Of a stretch of 64,000 nucleotides of DNA, positions 1 through 8,361 are shown in pieces. Position numbers and translations under genes: made by a program. The stretch is taken from the NCBI GenBank assembly GCA_035626515.1, contig DASPNM010000007.1, positions 1 through 64,000 on the forward strand. The letters run 5' to 3'. A model generated the notes under the pieces. It did no database searches, was not told where the DNA came from, and saw nothing but the letters and a program-made list of their open reading frames with translations. Within the stretch, counting starts at the first letter, position 1. Each line of letters begins with the position of its first letter. This DNA comes from DASPNM01 sp035626515. Its GTDB lineage: Bacteria > Bacteroidota > Bacteroidia > Chitinophagales > Chitinophagaceae.

Positions 1-189
1 GAAGGTGGTAGAGCAATTTTCATTGCAATATTTGCTGTTGTGGTCATTATAGCAATTCCAATGATTTTGTATTTTAATCCGGGTGACAGACAAAAAAATT
101 CTTTCGTTCTTCTTGCACCAATGGCAGGTGCAATTTTTTTCTTGACACAGTTTTACAGGTATCGAAAGAACAACAAAGCTAAAACGTGA
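1..189 (+). CDS. C-terminal fragment of a membrane protein (5' truncated by window edge)
   Basis: An open frame runs from base 1 to a TGA at 187-189 (62 codons) with no start inside the window, so only the C-terminus is seen. It holds a hydrophobic span (about residues 5-25), a short polar loop, a second hydrophobic span (about residues 38-53) and a basic tail rich in Lys, Arg and Asn. This pattern fits the last two transmembrane helices of an inner-membrane protein with a cytoplasmic tail. Base composition is clearly more AT-rich than the rest of the window, which may mean a different origin. The family is not recognisable from this fragment. Confidence 0.6.
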   Translation, partial: EGGRAIFIAIFAVVVIIAIPMILYFNPGDRQKNSFVLLAPMAGAIFFLTQFYRYRKNNKAKT

Positions 190-870
190 CGAAAGGCAGC
201 AGGCAACATTGCATTGCCAAAATGCCGGCTGATGAACAATCATTAGGCATTTGTTTTTCAATTATTCTTCATCTAACTTACCAAACAGACGGAATGCTAT
301 GACCGGCACTTCGGCAATGCTTCCACGTTACCTGCAAGCAGCTTCCACGTGCCAATATCTCCACAAGAGAAATTCCCAGAACAATCTCTTTTCACAACAC
401 ACAAAGCCAACATTCACCACGAAATTTGGCACGGTTGGTTAAAATGCCTGCAGGTAACATGCGGCTTGGCGCCAGCGCACGCCCGGTGGGCCGGCTTGAC
501 GAATGAAAATTTAAGCCGCCCACCTGGCAGGTCCTATATTCACGTTATTAAATTACTCAGTTTACTAAAAACTCCAGCCAACATACGGCCTGCTGCCATG
601 CTTCGCTTCGCCGCCCAAGTCCCGAATTGCCGGGGCGAAGGCGGTTGCTGGACCTCGTTGTCAAACCAATTTACGTCGCTTGATTAACCTGCCCGTCCCC
701 GTCTAATCCGTGAAAAAACCTGGGTCAACGCAAGTTTTAAAAGCGTTCAGGAAATTATCCAGAACCAATTATATTTATGGGCAGCGGATGTAAATGAAAG
801 AGTATTTGCTGAGTACTCCTGGTGATAGGGCAATAAATCAGCAACCGCCAACCTTCATATAAGAGCCATC
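190..870. other. Stretch with no recognisable gene
   Basis: About 680 bases separate the truncated membrane gene from the next credible gene. Two short overlapping open frames (251-442 and 349-687) exist, but neither has a signal peptide, a domain or convincing codon use. Composition changes within the stretch, from AT-rich at the left to locally GC-rich around 440-640. No tRNA, terminator or repeated motif could be identified. It may be decayed coding sequence or a spacer. Confidence 0.5.
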
Positions 871-1287
871 ATGAAAAGAACAGTCATTATTGTTACTTTA
901 CTTTTTTATGGATTGGTATGTTTTTGCCAGCAACCCACTCCACAACCCACATTTACCCAGCAGGAGTACCTCGAAAAAAGTAAGCGCCAAAAAACGGCCG
1001 CCTGGATTTTGCTGGGAGGAGGCGTTGCAACCACGTTCATCGGGCTGGCCCAGATCAACCTGGCGGGAAGCAGCGAAGGAGTGAACAATACAGCAGGTAC
1101 TATCTTTTTTTTCACCGGACTCGCCGCAACCATAACAAGTATCCCGCTTTTTTCCGCAGCAAACCACAATAGAAAGAAAGCCGGAACGGTATCGTCGAAC
1201 CTGGAACTAAAAACCACCAGTCCGGTTACCGGTCAACCCCTGCTGAAAGGATTTTATCCATCATTGACAGTCAGAGTTAATCTTTGA
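871..1287 (+). CDS. Small secreted or membrane-anchored hypothetical protein
   Basis: A 138-residue protein that I cannot assign to a family. Residues 1-19 look like a signal peptide ending near CFCQ. A polar, Gln/Pro/Thr-rich stretch follows. Two hydrophobic spans (about 43-65 and 78-98) have small glycine-rich cores, as in membrane hairpins. The C-terminal third is polar. The ATG at 871 directly precedes the signal peptide. Proteins of this build (signal peptide plus two hydrophobic spans) are common as uncharacterised envelope proteins in Bacteroidota. It is a single gene, convergent with the methyltransferase at 1364. Confidence 0.6.
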   Translation: MKRTVIIVTLLFYGLVCFCQQPTPQPTFTQQEYLEKSKRQKTAAWILLGGGVATTFIGLAQINLAGSSEGVNNTAGTIFFFTGLAATITSIPLFSAANHNRKKAGTVSSNLELKTTSPVTGQPLLKGFYPSLTVRVNL

Positions 1288-1363
1288 GCTGTCGGGGGTA
1301 ATAACCTGACGCGGAACTGTCCTCTGCGCCGCGATGGTGTTTCGTAATGCCGGGGAGCAGTTT

Positions 1364-2176
1364 TCACCGCGCAACGGTCACCCGCAAATAGGTGGCGGGA
1401 ATGGAAGTGCTCTCCATGGAACCGCTTTTATTCTGGCTGCTGAATAAATTTTCCAACTCCTTCTGCAGCTCCTCTGCCCGGCCGTTCTTCTCCGCGGCCT
1501 CGAAGGCGTTCATCGTTGGACCGTAATAGGTCTTAAACCGGCCGACCAGCTCCGAAGGCGGAAATGGACCCCTGAACGTAAACGTATCTCTTTCGAATGA
1601 GACGTTCTCTTTCGGTATCCCGGCGCTTTCAAATCTTTCAATCACATTACTTTCTACACCCCACAGCATCGGGCTGACAAAACCCTCCGGCGGGGGCGGC
1701 GTGTACGACGAGCTGATCTTTAATATCTGCGCCACCAGGGTGGGATCGCCCGGTATCCAGTTGCCCATCACGATGCGACCCCCGGGTCGGGTGACGCGCA
1801 CCATTTCCCGGGCCACATCAAAGGGCTTGGGAGCGAACATCGCCCCAAAAATCGTGACCACCAGGTCAAAACGCGCATCTTCCAACCCTTCAAGATTTGT
1901 AGCGTCACCTTCCTGGAAGCGAACATTGGAAAGGCCTTCCTCGCGCGCCCGCCTGTTGCCTGCCTCCACCAGGTTTCGTGCAATGTCCACACCCAACACA
2001 TCGGCACCCAGCCGCGCGGCAGGCAGAGCCGTTGTCCCATCCCCGCAGCCCAGGTCGAGCACTTTTAAACCCGGAGTGATCCCCAGCTTCGCGACAAGCT
2101 CCTCTCCGCTTTCGCGCATGCTTTCAGCGATTTTTGTAAAATCGCCTTTTTCCCACAATGCTTTGTTTGGATTCAT
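1364..2176 (-). CDS. Class I SAM-dependent methyltransferase (UbiE/Methyltransf_11 type)
   Basis: A 270-residue cytoplasmic enzyme that should transfer a methyl group from S-adenosylmethionine to an unknown small molecule. Motif I is clear (DLGCGDG, residues 41-47). Motif II is the acidic strand end GVD at 62-64, and motif III is GDAT near 90-93. The post-motif FDLVV near 103 and the RPGG turn near 129 are typical of UbiE-like enzymes. The C-terminal third (residues 165-245) is helical and probably forms the substrate lid. It is transcribed alone, divergently from the PLP enzyme at 2282, with a TAGTTTTG element 34 bases upstream of the start. Substrate unknown. Confidence 0.85.
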   Translation of the reverse strand: MNPNKALWEKGDFTKIAESMRESGEELVAKLGITPGLKVLDLGCGDGTTALPAARLGADVLGVDIARNLVEAGNRRAREEGLSNVRFQEGDATNLEGLEDARFDLVVTIFGAMFAPKPFDVAREMVRVTRPGGRIVMGNWIPGDPTLVAQILKISSSYTPPPPEGFVSPMLWGVESNVIERFESAGIPKENVSFERDTFTFRGPFPPSELVGRFKTYYGPTMNAFEAAEKNGRAEELQKELENLFSSQNKSGSMESTSIPATYLRVTVAR

Positions 2177-2209
2177 CTGTAATTAGTCAGACAACTAAAT
2201 TATGAATTT

Positions 2210-2217
2210 CAAAACTA
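2210..2217 (-). promoter_or_regulatory. Bacteroidota -7 element for the methyltransferase gene
   Basis: On the minus strand this reads TAGTTTTG, an exact match to TAnnTTTG. A TTTG lies upstream, with 22 bases between its TTG and the element, close to the expected -33 spacing. The start codon is 34 bases downstream. Confidence 0.6.
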
Positions 2218-2281
2218 TCCTCGCTTCTTTGCGTTACTTCAAAAAACGCAGGCAACACATTAAACTTAACTGTTCGTAAAA

Positions 2282-3220
2282 ATGTCCCTTCATTTCAACC
2301 CTATACTCGACGCCATTGGGAACACCCCGCTCGTTGAGCTGAAAAAAATCGCTCCGCCCGGTGGCGCCCGCATCGTGGCCAAGCTGGAAAGCGCCAACCC
2401 CACCGGCAGCATGAAAGACCGGATGGGGAGGGCGGTCATTGAAGGCGCGGCAAAGAAAGGTTTGATCCGCCCGGGTGATACCGTCGTGGAATACACTGCC
2501 GGCACCACCGGAATCTCGCTGGCCTTCGCCTGCGCCGCTCTCGGCTACCGGTTCCACGCCGTGTTTTCCGATGCTTTCAGCAATGAAAAAAGGATCACCA
2601 TGAAAGCCTTCGGCGCAGCCGTCACCGATGTGCCGAGCGACAACAAGAAAATCACCGAATCGCTGATCAAAGAGATGATCGAAACTTCCCGCGGGCTGAG
2701 CAGCCGGGAAAATCACTGGTGGGCCGACCAATTGAATAACAAAGACGCTGAAACCGGATATTATGCGCTTGGGGATGAGATCTGGGAGCAAACAGGAGGA
2801 AAAGTCGACGCATTTGTCCACGCGGTGAGCACCGCCCATTCCATCCACGGCGTGACCAAAGCCCTGTGGAGGCATAATTCGCGCATCCCGGTCTTTGGAG
2901 TGGAACCTGCGGAATCGGCGGTCCTCTCCGGGCAACCCAGCGGGTCGCACAAGATCGAAGGCATCGGGATCGGATTTATCCCGCCCCTGTGGCAACCTGA
3001 TCTGGTAAATGAAATTCTTACGGTCACAACGGACGAAGCGATGACCATGGCCCGCCGGCTGGCGAAAGAAGAGGGAATTTTTGCGGGTACATCCACCGGC
3101 GCCAATATTGTTGCGGCCTGCAAAGTGGCGCAGCGGCTGGGGCCGGGAAACACGGTTGCTACCCTTATCGTCGACTCGGGATTGCGCTACGTGAGCACTG
3201 CACTGTATCAGCAGGGATGA
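2282..3220 (+). CDS. Cysteine-synthase-family PLP enzyme with altered cofactor loops
   Basis: A 312-residue fold-type II PLP enzyme related to O-acetylserine sulfhydrylase and cystathionine beta-synthase. GNTPL at 13-17 and the Schiff-base lysine K45 (in TGSMKDR) are present, as is the C-terminal DSGLRYVST that normally contacts the pyridine ring. Two cofactor loops differ from textbook CysK. The SGNTG loop reads AGTTG (73-77), losing the Asn that bonds the PLP hydroxyl. The GTGGT phosphate loop reads STAHS (182-186). These changes are probably shared by a subfamily and may mean a substrate other than O-acetylserine. No cysE or sulfate-assimilation gene is nearby. The ATG at 2282 directly precedes the conserved N-terminus. 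Confidence 0.8.
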   Translation: MSLHFNPILDAIGNTPLVELKKIAPPGGARIVAKLESANPTGSMKDRMGRAVIEGAAKKGLIRPGDTVVEYTAGTTGISLAFACAALGYRFHAVFSDAFSNEKRITMKAFGAAVTDVPSDNKKITESLIKEMIETSRGLSSRENHWWADQLNNKDAETGYYALGDEIWEQTGGKVDAFVHAVSTAHSIHGVTKALWRHNSRIPVFGVEPAESAVLSGQPSGSHKIEGIGIGFIPPLWQPDLVNEILTVTTDEAMTMARRLAKEEGIFAGTSTGANIVAACKVAQRLGPGNTVATLIVDSGLRYVSTALYQQG

Positions 3221-3352
3221 AGGGGTCCAGACCGCCGCCGTTAAGGCAGGGTGAATGAATGGGTCAAACCTTCTTTGCAATGATGCGGGTGGCAAGTCTT
3301 TTCGCCGTTTTTCTTTACTTTGAACGAACTCCATTGTCAAAAAACCAATACC

Positions 3353-3802
3353 ATGTCCACAAACAGCGTCACCCTGCACCGCGTTTTGAAAGCGGCTCCC
3401 GAAAAAGTGTACCGCGCCTTTACCGAGGCTCATGCCATGGCTGCCTGGCTCCCTCCCTATGGGTTCTTATGTGTCGTTCACAACCTGGAAGCAAAGCCCG
3501 GCGGCCGTTACTGGATGTCGTTCATCAATTTTTCAACGGGAAATGAAACCTCCTTCGGTGGCGAATTCCTGGAGATCCGCCCCAATGAGTTCCTGAAGTA
3601 CACCGATCAGTTCGAAGACCCGAACCTGCCGGGACAGATAATCACTTCGGTGTGGCTGGCAAAAGTTTCGGCAGGAACCGAGCTCCGCGTCACCCAGGAA
3701 GGAATTCCCGATGTCATTCCGCCCGACATGTGTTACCTGGGCTGGCAGGACTCACTTGACAAGCTGAAGAAACTGGTAGAGCCTGATATTCCGGACAACT
3801 GA
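3353..3802 (+). CDS. SRPBCC/AHSA1-type protein
   Basis: A 149-residue single-domain protein of the START-like SRPBCC superfamily (activator of Hsp90 ATPase homologue 1 type). The N-terminal beta-strand followed by APEKVYRAFTE (about 13-23) is the family hallmark. GGRYWMSF near 54-61 and the C-terminal helix with W and D residues (GWQDSLDKLKKLVE) are typical. The fold binds hydrophobic ligands, but no specific role can be given. I chose the ATG at 3353 because the conserved strand begins right after it; an in-frame TTG at 3320 would add 11 unconserved residues. A near match to the promoter element (TTACTTTG) lies about 30 bases upstream. A second member of the family is at 24910. Confidence 0.8.
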   Translation: MSTNSVTLHRVLKAAPEKVYRAFTEAHAMAAWLPPYGFLCVVHNLEAKPGGRYWMSFINFSTGNETSFGGEFLEIRPNEFLKYTDQFEDPNLPGQIITSVWLAKVSAGTELRVTQEGIPDVIPPDMCYLGWQDSLDKLKKLVEPDIPDN

Positions 3803-3850
3803 TACGCCCGAAGCGTATTCAGATCCTTCATTTTGAAACCAGCCTGCCGC

Positions 3851-4810
3851 ATGAAAGCCGTTGTCTGCACCCGCTACGGGGGGCCCGATGTGCTGCGTCT
3901 CACAGAAGTGAAGACACCCACTCCCAGGGACGATGAAGTGCTCGTCAGAGTCCGCGCGGTTTCACTGAATGACTGGGACGCCGGACTGCTGCAGGGAGAC
4001 CCCATCAACCGGTTGCTTTTCGGTCTTTTGAAGCCCAAAAGGAAAATACTCGGTTCAGATATCGCCGGCTGCATCGAAAAAGTCGGCAGGAAGGTCACGC
4101 GTTTCCGGCCGGGAGATGAAGTGTACGGGGACCTGACCGGTCGCTGGGGCGGCTTTGCCGAGTATGTCTGCGCTCCCCAAAATAGGATCGCCCTAAAACC
4201 GCCCGGAATGAGCTTTGCGGATGCGGCCGCCCTCCCGCAGGCGGGAATGCTGGCGGTTCAGGGTCTCGTCGACAGGGGTGAAATCGCGCCGAAAAAAAGG
4301 GTGCTCATCAATGGCGCGGGGGGCGGCGTCGGTACCCTCGGGGTGCAAATCGCAAAGACATTCGGGGTTGAAGTAACCGGGGTGGACAGTTCCGCCAAGT
4401 TGGAGGCGATGCGCGCAACCGGGTTCGATTATGTGATTGACTACACAAAAGAGGATTTTACCAGGAACGGAGAGAGGTATGACCTGATCCTCGACGCGAA
4501 AACGAACCGTGGCCCGTTCGCGTACCTGCGCGCCTTATCACGCAACGGCATTTATGTTACGGTCGGCGGCTCGATCGGCCGGTTGCTGCAGGCGTTTCTC
4601 TTTGCACCCTGGATTCGATGGATCACCGGAAAACGGATCCGGATCGTTGCGCTTAAGCCAAACAAAGACCTGGCTTATTTGAAGCAATTATACGAACAAG
4701 GTAAGATCAAACCCTTGATCGAAGGACCTTTCAGCCTGGAAGAAGTCCCAAACGCATTCAGGATGTTTTACCGATCAGAGCACAAAGGAAAAATAGTGAT
4801 CACCGTGTAA
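3851..4810 (+). CDS. Zinc-independent medium-chain NAD(P)-dependent reductase
   Basis: A 319-residue MDR-family oxidoreductase of the quinone-reductase-like, non-zinc group. The N-terminal GroES-like domain starts MKAVVCTRYGGPDVL. The Rossmann glycine motif GAGGGVG is at 155-161, and a basic/acidic switch region follows near 175-180. The Cys cluster for structural zinc is absent. Such enzymes reduce enones, quinones or aldehydes with NADPH; the substrate cannot be read from sequence. I chose the ATG at 3851; a TTG 18 bases upstream in frame is less likely. It follows the AHSA1 gene by 48 bases on the same strand and could be co-transcribed. Confidence 0.85.
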   Translation: MKAVVCTRYGGPDVLRLTEVKTPTPRDDEVLVRVRAVSLNDWDAGLLQGDPINRLLFGLLKPKRKILGSDIAGCIEKVGRKVTRFRPGDEVYGDLTGRWGGFAEYVCAPQNRIALKPPGMSFADAAALPQAGMLAVQGLVDRGEIAPKKRVLINGAGGGVGTLGVQIAKTFGVEVTGVDSSAKLEAMRATGFDYVIDYTKEDFTRNGERYDLILDAKTNRGPFAYLRALSRNGIYVTVGGSIGRLLQAFLFAPWIRWITGKRIRIVALKPNKDLAYLKQLYEQGKIKPLIEGPFSLEEVPNAFRMFYRSEHKGKIVITV

Positions 4811-4921
4811 ACCCCTTATTGCAGGCCACCCCGCGTTATACGTTCGCCGCCGGCGAAATAAAGGTTTGCATGACCCGTACCGGAAAATAGGCGTACCTTT
4901 TTTGTCCATTCAAATCTGCTC

Positions 4922-6829
4922 ATGAACGTACAATTTACCCGCAAACCGGCCCGGCTGACTACATTCCTGTTAGGTTTGCTGGTGGCTTCGACATTATGGG
5001 GCCAGAATCCGGCACCCTGCTCGGCCAACTGGTGGGCCAAATGCTGTGTGTGCGCCACCTGCCTGGTGGTGGAAAAGCTTCCAAAATTCGGGTACTGCCG
5101 GCATTGCAACCTCCTTTGTCCGGACTGCAGAAAGAACCTGGGGAACCTGGACTCTGCGCTGTCGCGGCTAAAGGCGGAGAACCGGGCGCTCATGGAAAAA
5201 CTCCGGTCGAGCCAGCGAACCGCCAACGAGCAGAATGCGAAACTGACCGACGCGCTGATCAAAACTTACGGCCAGGAAGCGGGCCACTGGACCGTTTTCG
5301 ATCCCGCCAGCTGGCGAAACATGACCGGGAGCGGCTTCAACAGTTCCCTCGGGAAATTCGCAACGGCCAGCGCATCGCTGCTCGCGGATTTCAACGGGGC
5401 CGGGCTTCCGATCAAAATACTGGTCAATGTAATTTCCACAGCGCAATCGGAAGGTGCAGTGGACGCGGCCACGAACCTGAACGGGATCCTGTTCGACATC
5501 CTCACTGAGGATAAATTGCGGAAGGCTTTCGAAAATGAAATGATCCTGAATGCCGGGCAGAAGTTCGCCGAAGAGATTCGAAACGCCCGAAACCTGAGAG
5601 GCGCCGCCTTTCACCAGGCTTTCATGCGGGCAAAAAGGAATTTCATGCGGGAAGCCCGGTTTGTTGAAAATTTTTCCAAAGCGACAAACAAAATCGATTT
5701 TGGCAACACGCTGCTCGATATTTACCAGTTCATCCAGGCCGGAGCCGATGTGATTGCCAACCTCTATGATATTTACGACAGCTACCGCTCCCGCGAGGAC
5801 GCGCTGAAGGACAGGCTGGCAACGCAGAATCAGATCGTGAAGAACGTGAAGCTGATGGCCTGTATCCGGGAAACGAAGGATTCGCTCAATAACGGTGGCC
5901 TGGGTAGACGGCTTCCCTTTGCCGGCTCCTTGTCGTTTGCCCTGCTCGGGAGCCGGTTGCTTCCGCTGCAAGAGGAATTTACCTGTTTTTCGCCATTGAC
6001 GAACGCCGTGATAAACTCCCCCGGCGAGTCCTTTTGGGAAGTGGATACGTTCCGGGTAAAAGCCGCCATTACGCAGATCAGGAAGTTGCAGGCGGCATTG
6101 AATCAAATGATCAGAGTATTTGCCGACGACGTGGTGCCGCCGCTAATCCCCTGGACCCTGCAGCGGCACGAACAGCTCAGCGCCGAGTCGCGCATTTCCC
6201 TTCTAAAAAGCCTGAAGACTCCGCTGGATAACATGGTCAGCTTACACAAAACAGCGATGAATCTGAGCGACGGAATCGAGGAAAATATGGCCCACGTCAT
6301 CTCGGGACAAGAAGTGTTCTACCTTACGGATGTTGCCGGAGCGCGCGATCCCGAAAAGTACAACACGACGATAGGGGAACGCTGGATCCAGACCGCGAAC
6401 GGCAGGATCAAGGGAGAGGTGGGGAGAATCAACATGAGCTTTCCGCCCGATGCGGAGTGGAGCATTGATTTTTATTCCGCAGGAAACAAGTTCGTCGGCA
6501 ACCGGAGCAAAGCCGGAAAGAAACAGTATGAGGACTTCCCGCCGGGTAAGTATCTTCTCAAGCTGAATTCCATTCCAGTCGAAAACGTCGGGATTGAAAA
6601 AGGAAAGGAAACTAAATTAAAGGTCGGTTTTCTCGAGTTGGTTTCCCCAGGCGACTGGGAACTTTACAGCGAAAGCAAACAGAAATATTATACTTCCGGG
6701 AACAAACCGGCGAAGCTGGCCCTGCCGGTAGGAAATTATGTGCTTGATTTCGGTGACCGGGATTTCTCGGTGCAGATCCGGGAAAGAGTGACTGTCCGAT
6801 TTGAGCTGCCGGTTCCTGTGTCTGACTGA
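4922..6829 (+). CDS. Exported Cys-rich, coiled-coil protein, first gene of an unrecognised envelope cluster
   Basis: A 635-residue protein that I cannot assign to a family. A signal peptide covers about residues 1-27 (cleavage near LWGQ). Nine cysteines follow within 37 residues (33, 41, 42, 44, 47, 59, 62, 66, 69), including CxxC pairs at 44/47, 59/62 and 66/69, as in a zinc ribbon or a disulfide-knotted head. Residues 75-105 are a coiled coil. The centre (110-440) is helical with some hydrophobic stretches. The last 140 residues look like two beta-rich PEGA-like or carboxypeptidase-regulatory-like modules (about 498-560 and 570-630). It is followed on the same strand by genes at 7014, 7865 and 8362, which together look like one module. 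Confidence 0.65.
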   Translation: MNVQFTRKPARLTTFLLGLLVASTLWGQNPAPCSANWWAKCCVCATCLVVEKLPKFGYCRHCNLLCPDCRKNLGNLDSALSRLKAENRALMEKLRSSQRTANEQNAKLTDALIKTYGQEAGHWTVFDPASWRNMTGSGFNSSLGKFATASASLLADFNGAGLPIKILVNVISTAQSEGAVDAATNLNGILFDILTEDKLRKAFENEMILNAGQKFAEEIRNARNLRGAAFHQAFMRAKRNFMREARFVENFSKATNKIDFGNTLLDIYQFIQAGADVIANLYDIYDSYRSREDALKDRLATQNQIVKNVKLMACIRETKDSLNNGGLGRRLPFAGSLSFALLGSRLLPLQEEFTCFSPLTNAVINSPGESFWEVDTFRVKAAITQIRKLQAALNQMIRVFADDVVPPLIPWTLQRHEQLSAESRISLLKSLKTPLDNMVSLHKTAMNLSDGIEENMAHVISGQEVFYLTDVAGARDPEKYNTTIGERWIQTANGRIKGEVGRINMSFPPDAEWSIDFYSAGNKFVGNRSKAGKKQYEDFPPGKYLLKLNSIPVENVGIEKGKETKLKVGFLELVSPGDWELYSESKQKYYTSGNKPAKLALPVGNYVLDFGDRDFSVQIRERVTVRFELPVPVSD

Positions 6830-7013
6830 TGCTTTCCCGGGAAAACCGAATGCATACCGGGGTTTCCGGAAAGTTTATCAGCAATTGGTACGGCGAAACG
6901 AACACGGTCACCGCGTTTCCGCCGGAGTCGCCCGGGAAAAAAAACCAGAAACCGTCACCGTTTCATTGCCTGCTGAATTGAAACCTTAGTCGCAACCGAA
7001 CCACCGACAACAG

Positions 7014-7862
7014 ATGCCGGCCATACGAACCCTCAGCAGAATCGTTTTCCTGGCAATTTTGCCTGCCTGCACCAACCTGAAAGAAGTGGCGGACTACTCC
7101 TCTGCTGCCGCAAAAAACATCAGGAAATTCGAAGAACTGCCTTACGGCTTTTCGAGGGCATGCCGCGATAAATGTTTTGTCGATCAGCTGGAAAAAGATG
7201 AGTTTCTGCTGGGTTGTGACTGCCGGCCGTCCGCGGAAGCTGACAGCGTCACGCTCCTCCTCTACCGCGTGGTCAGGGCCTATTATGATCAGCTCGAAAA
7301 GCTTTCGGGAGATGAAGCGACGCACTATCGTTACGGTCCTCTCCTGAAAGCGGTGCAAACGGGTGATTTCGGGGGATTCCTCGTCAGCGCCGAACAGGCG
7401 GAGGCCTACAGCCGCATTGGTAATATTCTGACACGGGCGCTGGCGGACGGTTACCGGAAAAAAAAGCTGGCCGAATACATTGGCGACGCTGATCCGCATA
7501 TCCGGCTGTTGCTCGAAACACTCCGGTTCAACCTCCTGGAAAACCTAGTGCAAAGAATCGAAACCCAACGGGAACGGCTCAAAAATTATTATTTCGACCT
7601 TTTTTCGGACAGCCTGGCTTCCGCTTACGAAAAAAAGAAAACGCTCGAGGATTATTATGCAGAGCTTTCCGCCATTGAAAATAAAAAGAAGCAGATCGGT
7701 GCTTACGCCAAAGCCCTCCAATCGCTGGCGGAAGGACACCGCAGGTTGTTTGAACACCGGCAGCAGTTGAAGGCGGTCGAACTGGGACGCCTGCTTTCAG
7801 GCTACATCGGCGACCTCCGGGAAATTGCTGCTGAGATCGATCACCTCAAAATCCAGGACTGA
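7014..7862 (+). CDS. Putative lipoprotein with long helical domain, second gene of the cluster
   Basis: A 282-residue protein of unknown family. Residues 1-19 form a short signal peptide ending in a plausible lipobox (LPAC), so Cys19 is likely lipidated. The N-terminal third has a Cys cluster (C49, C53, C68 and C70 approximately). From about residue 120 on, the chain is almost entirely charged amphipathic helix, with a Lys/Glu-rich coiled coil between about 190 and 280. Two bases separate its stop from the next ATG at 7865, so the two genes are certainly co-transcribed. A 184-base gap separates it from the 635-residue protein upstream. Confidence 0.6.
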   Translation: MPAIRTLSRIVFLAILPACTNLKEVADYSSAAAKNIRKFEELPYGFSRACRDKCFVDQLEKDEFLLGCDCRPSAEADSVTLLLYRVVRAYYDQLEKLSGDEATHYRYGPLLKAVQTGDFGGFLVSAEQAEAYSRIGNILTRALADGYRKKKLAEYIGDADPHIRLLLETLRFNLLENLVQRIETQRERLKNYYFDLFSDSLASAYEKKKTLEDYYAELSAIENKKKQIGAYAKALQSLAEGHRRLFEHRQQLKAVELGRLLSGYIGDLREIAAEIDHLKIQD

Positions 7863-7864
7863 CC

Positions 7865-8266
7865 ATGCCCACGCTCACTTCACAACAACTCAGCGAACTT
7901 GGAGACCGATTTCTGGCGCTCGCGCAGGGGGTCGGAAATTTCCGGATGCAGCAGCGGGCAGCGCTTTCCCGGCTGGAGCACCAGCAATTGCGCGACCTGC
8001 ACTGGACACTCCTCAACTACGCCGACGATCTGTACACCACCTCGGCACGACTGGTGATGGATGAAGTTGAAGCGTCTCTCGCCCGCGTCAAATCGCTCAC
8101 CTCACGGATCCAGCGAACGTTTAAGAATGTGCGACGGGTGCAAAAGCTGATCGACCTGGCTGCCGCGGCAATTACTCTGGGCGGAGCTATTTTCAGTAAA
8201 AATCCAAAGGCGATCCTCGATGCAATTGCCGCGCTGGAGAAACGCTGGAAGGCAGCAGACGAGTGA
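7865..8266 (+). CDS. Small helical protein with a hydrophobic segment, third gene of the cluster
   Basis: A 133-residue, wholly helical protein of unknown family. A signal peptide is absent. Residues 1-90 are amphipathic helices. Residues 97-113 are a run of small hydrophobic residues rich in Ala, Ile, Leu and Gly, long enough to insert in a membrane or pack as a hairpin. The C-terminus is amphipathic again. Its start lies 2 bases after the stop of the lipoprotein gene, so translation is probably coupled. It may sit at the inner face of the membrane as partner of the exported proteins. This is inference from order only. Confidence 0.6.
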   Translation: MPTLTSQQLSELGDRFLALAQGVGNFRMQQRAALSRLEHQQLRDLHWTLLNYADDLYTTSARLVMDEVEASLARVKSLTSRIQRTFKNVRRVQKLIDLAAAAITLGGAIFSKNPKAILDAIAALEKRWKAADE

Positions 8267-8361
8267 AGCTGCCACGAGTCTCCCGGAAAGAGGTTCCAAA
8301 AATCCACCAAGCCAAAAACCGGATTCCCCAATTCTTGTTAATTTCCCGAACAAACCGCCGC

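Noticed and set aside
251..687. Two overlapping short open frames (251-442 and 349-687) in the left spacer
   Set aside because: No signal peptide, domain or plausible codon use, and each overlaps the other in a different frame.
2234..3433. A 399-codon open frame antisense to the PLP enzyme
   Set aside because: The opposite strand encodes a clear family with catalytic lysine; the antisense product is low in structure and rich in Arg, His and Gly, as expected of a shadow.
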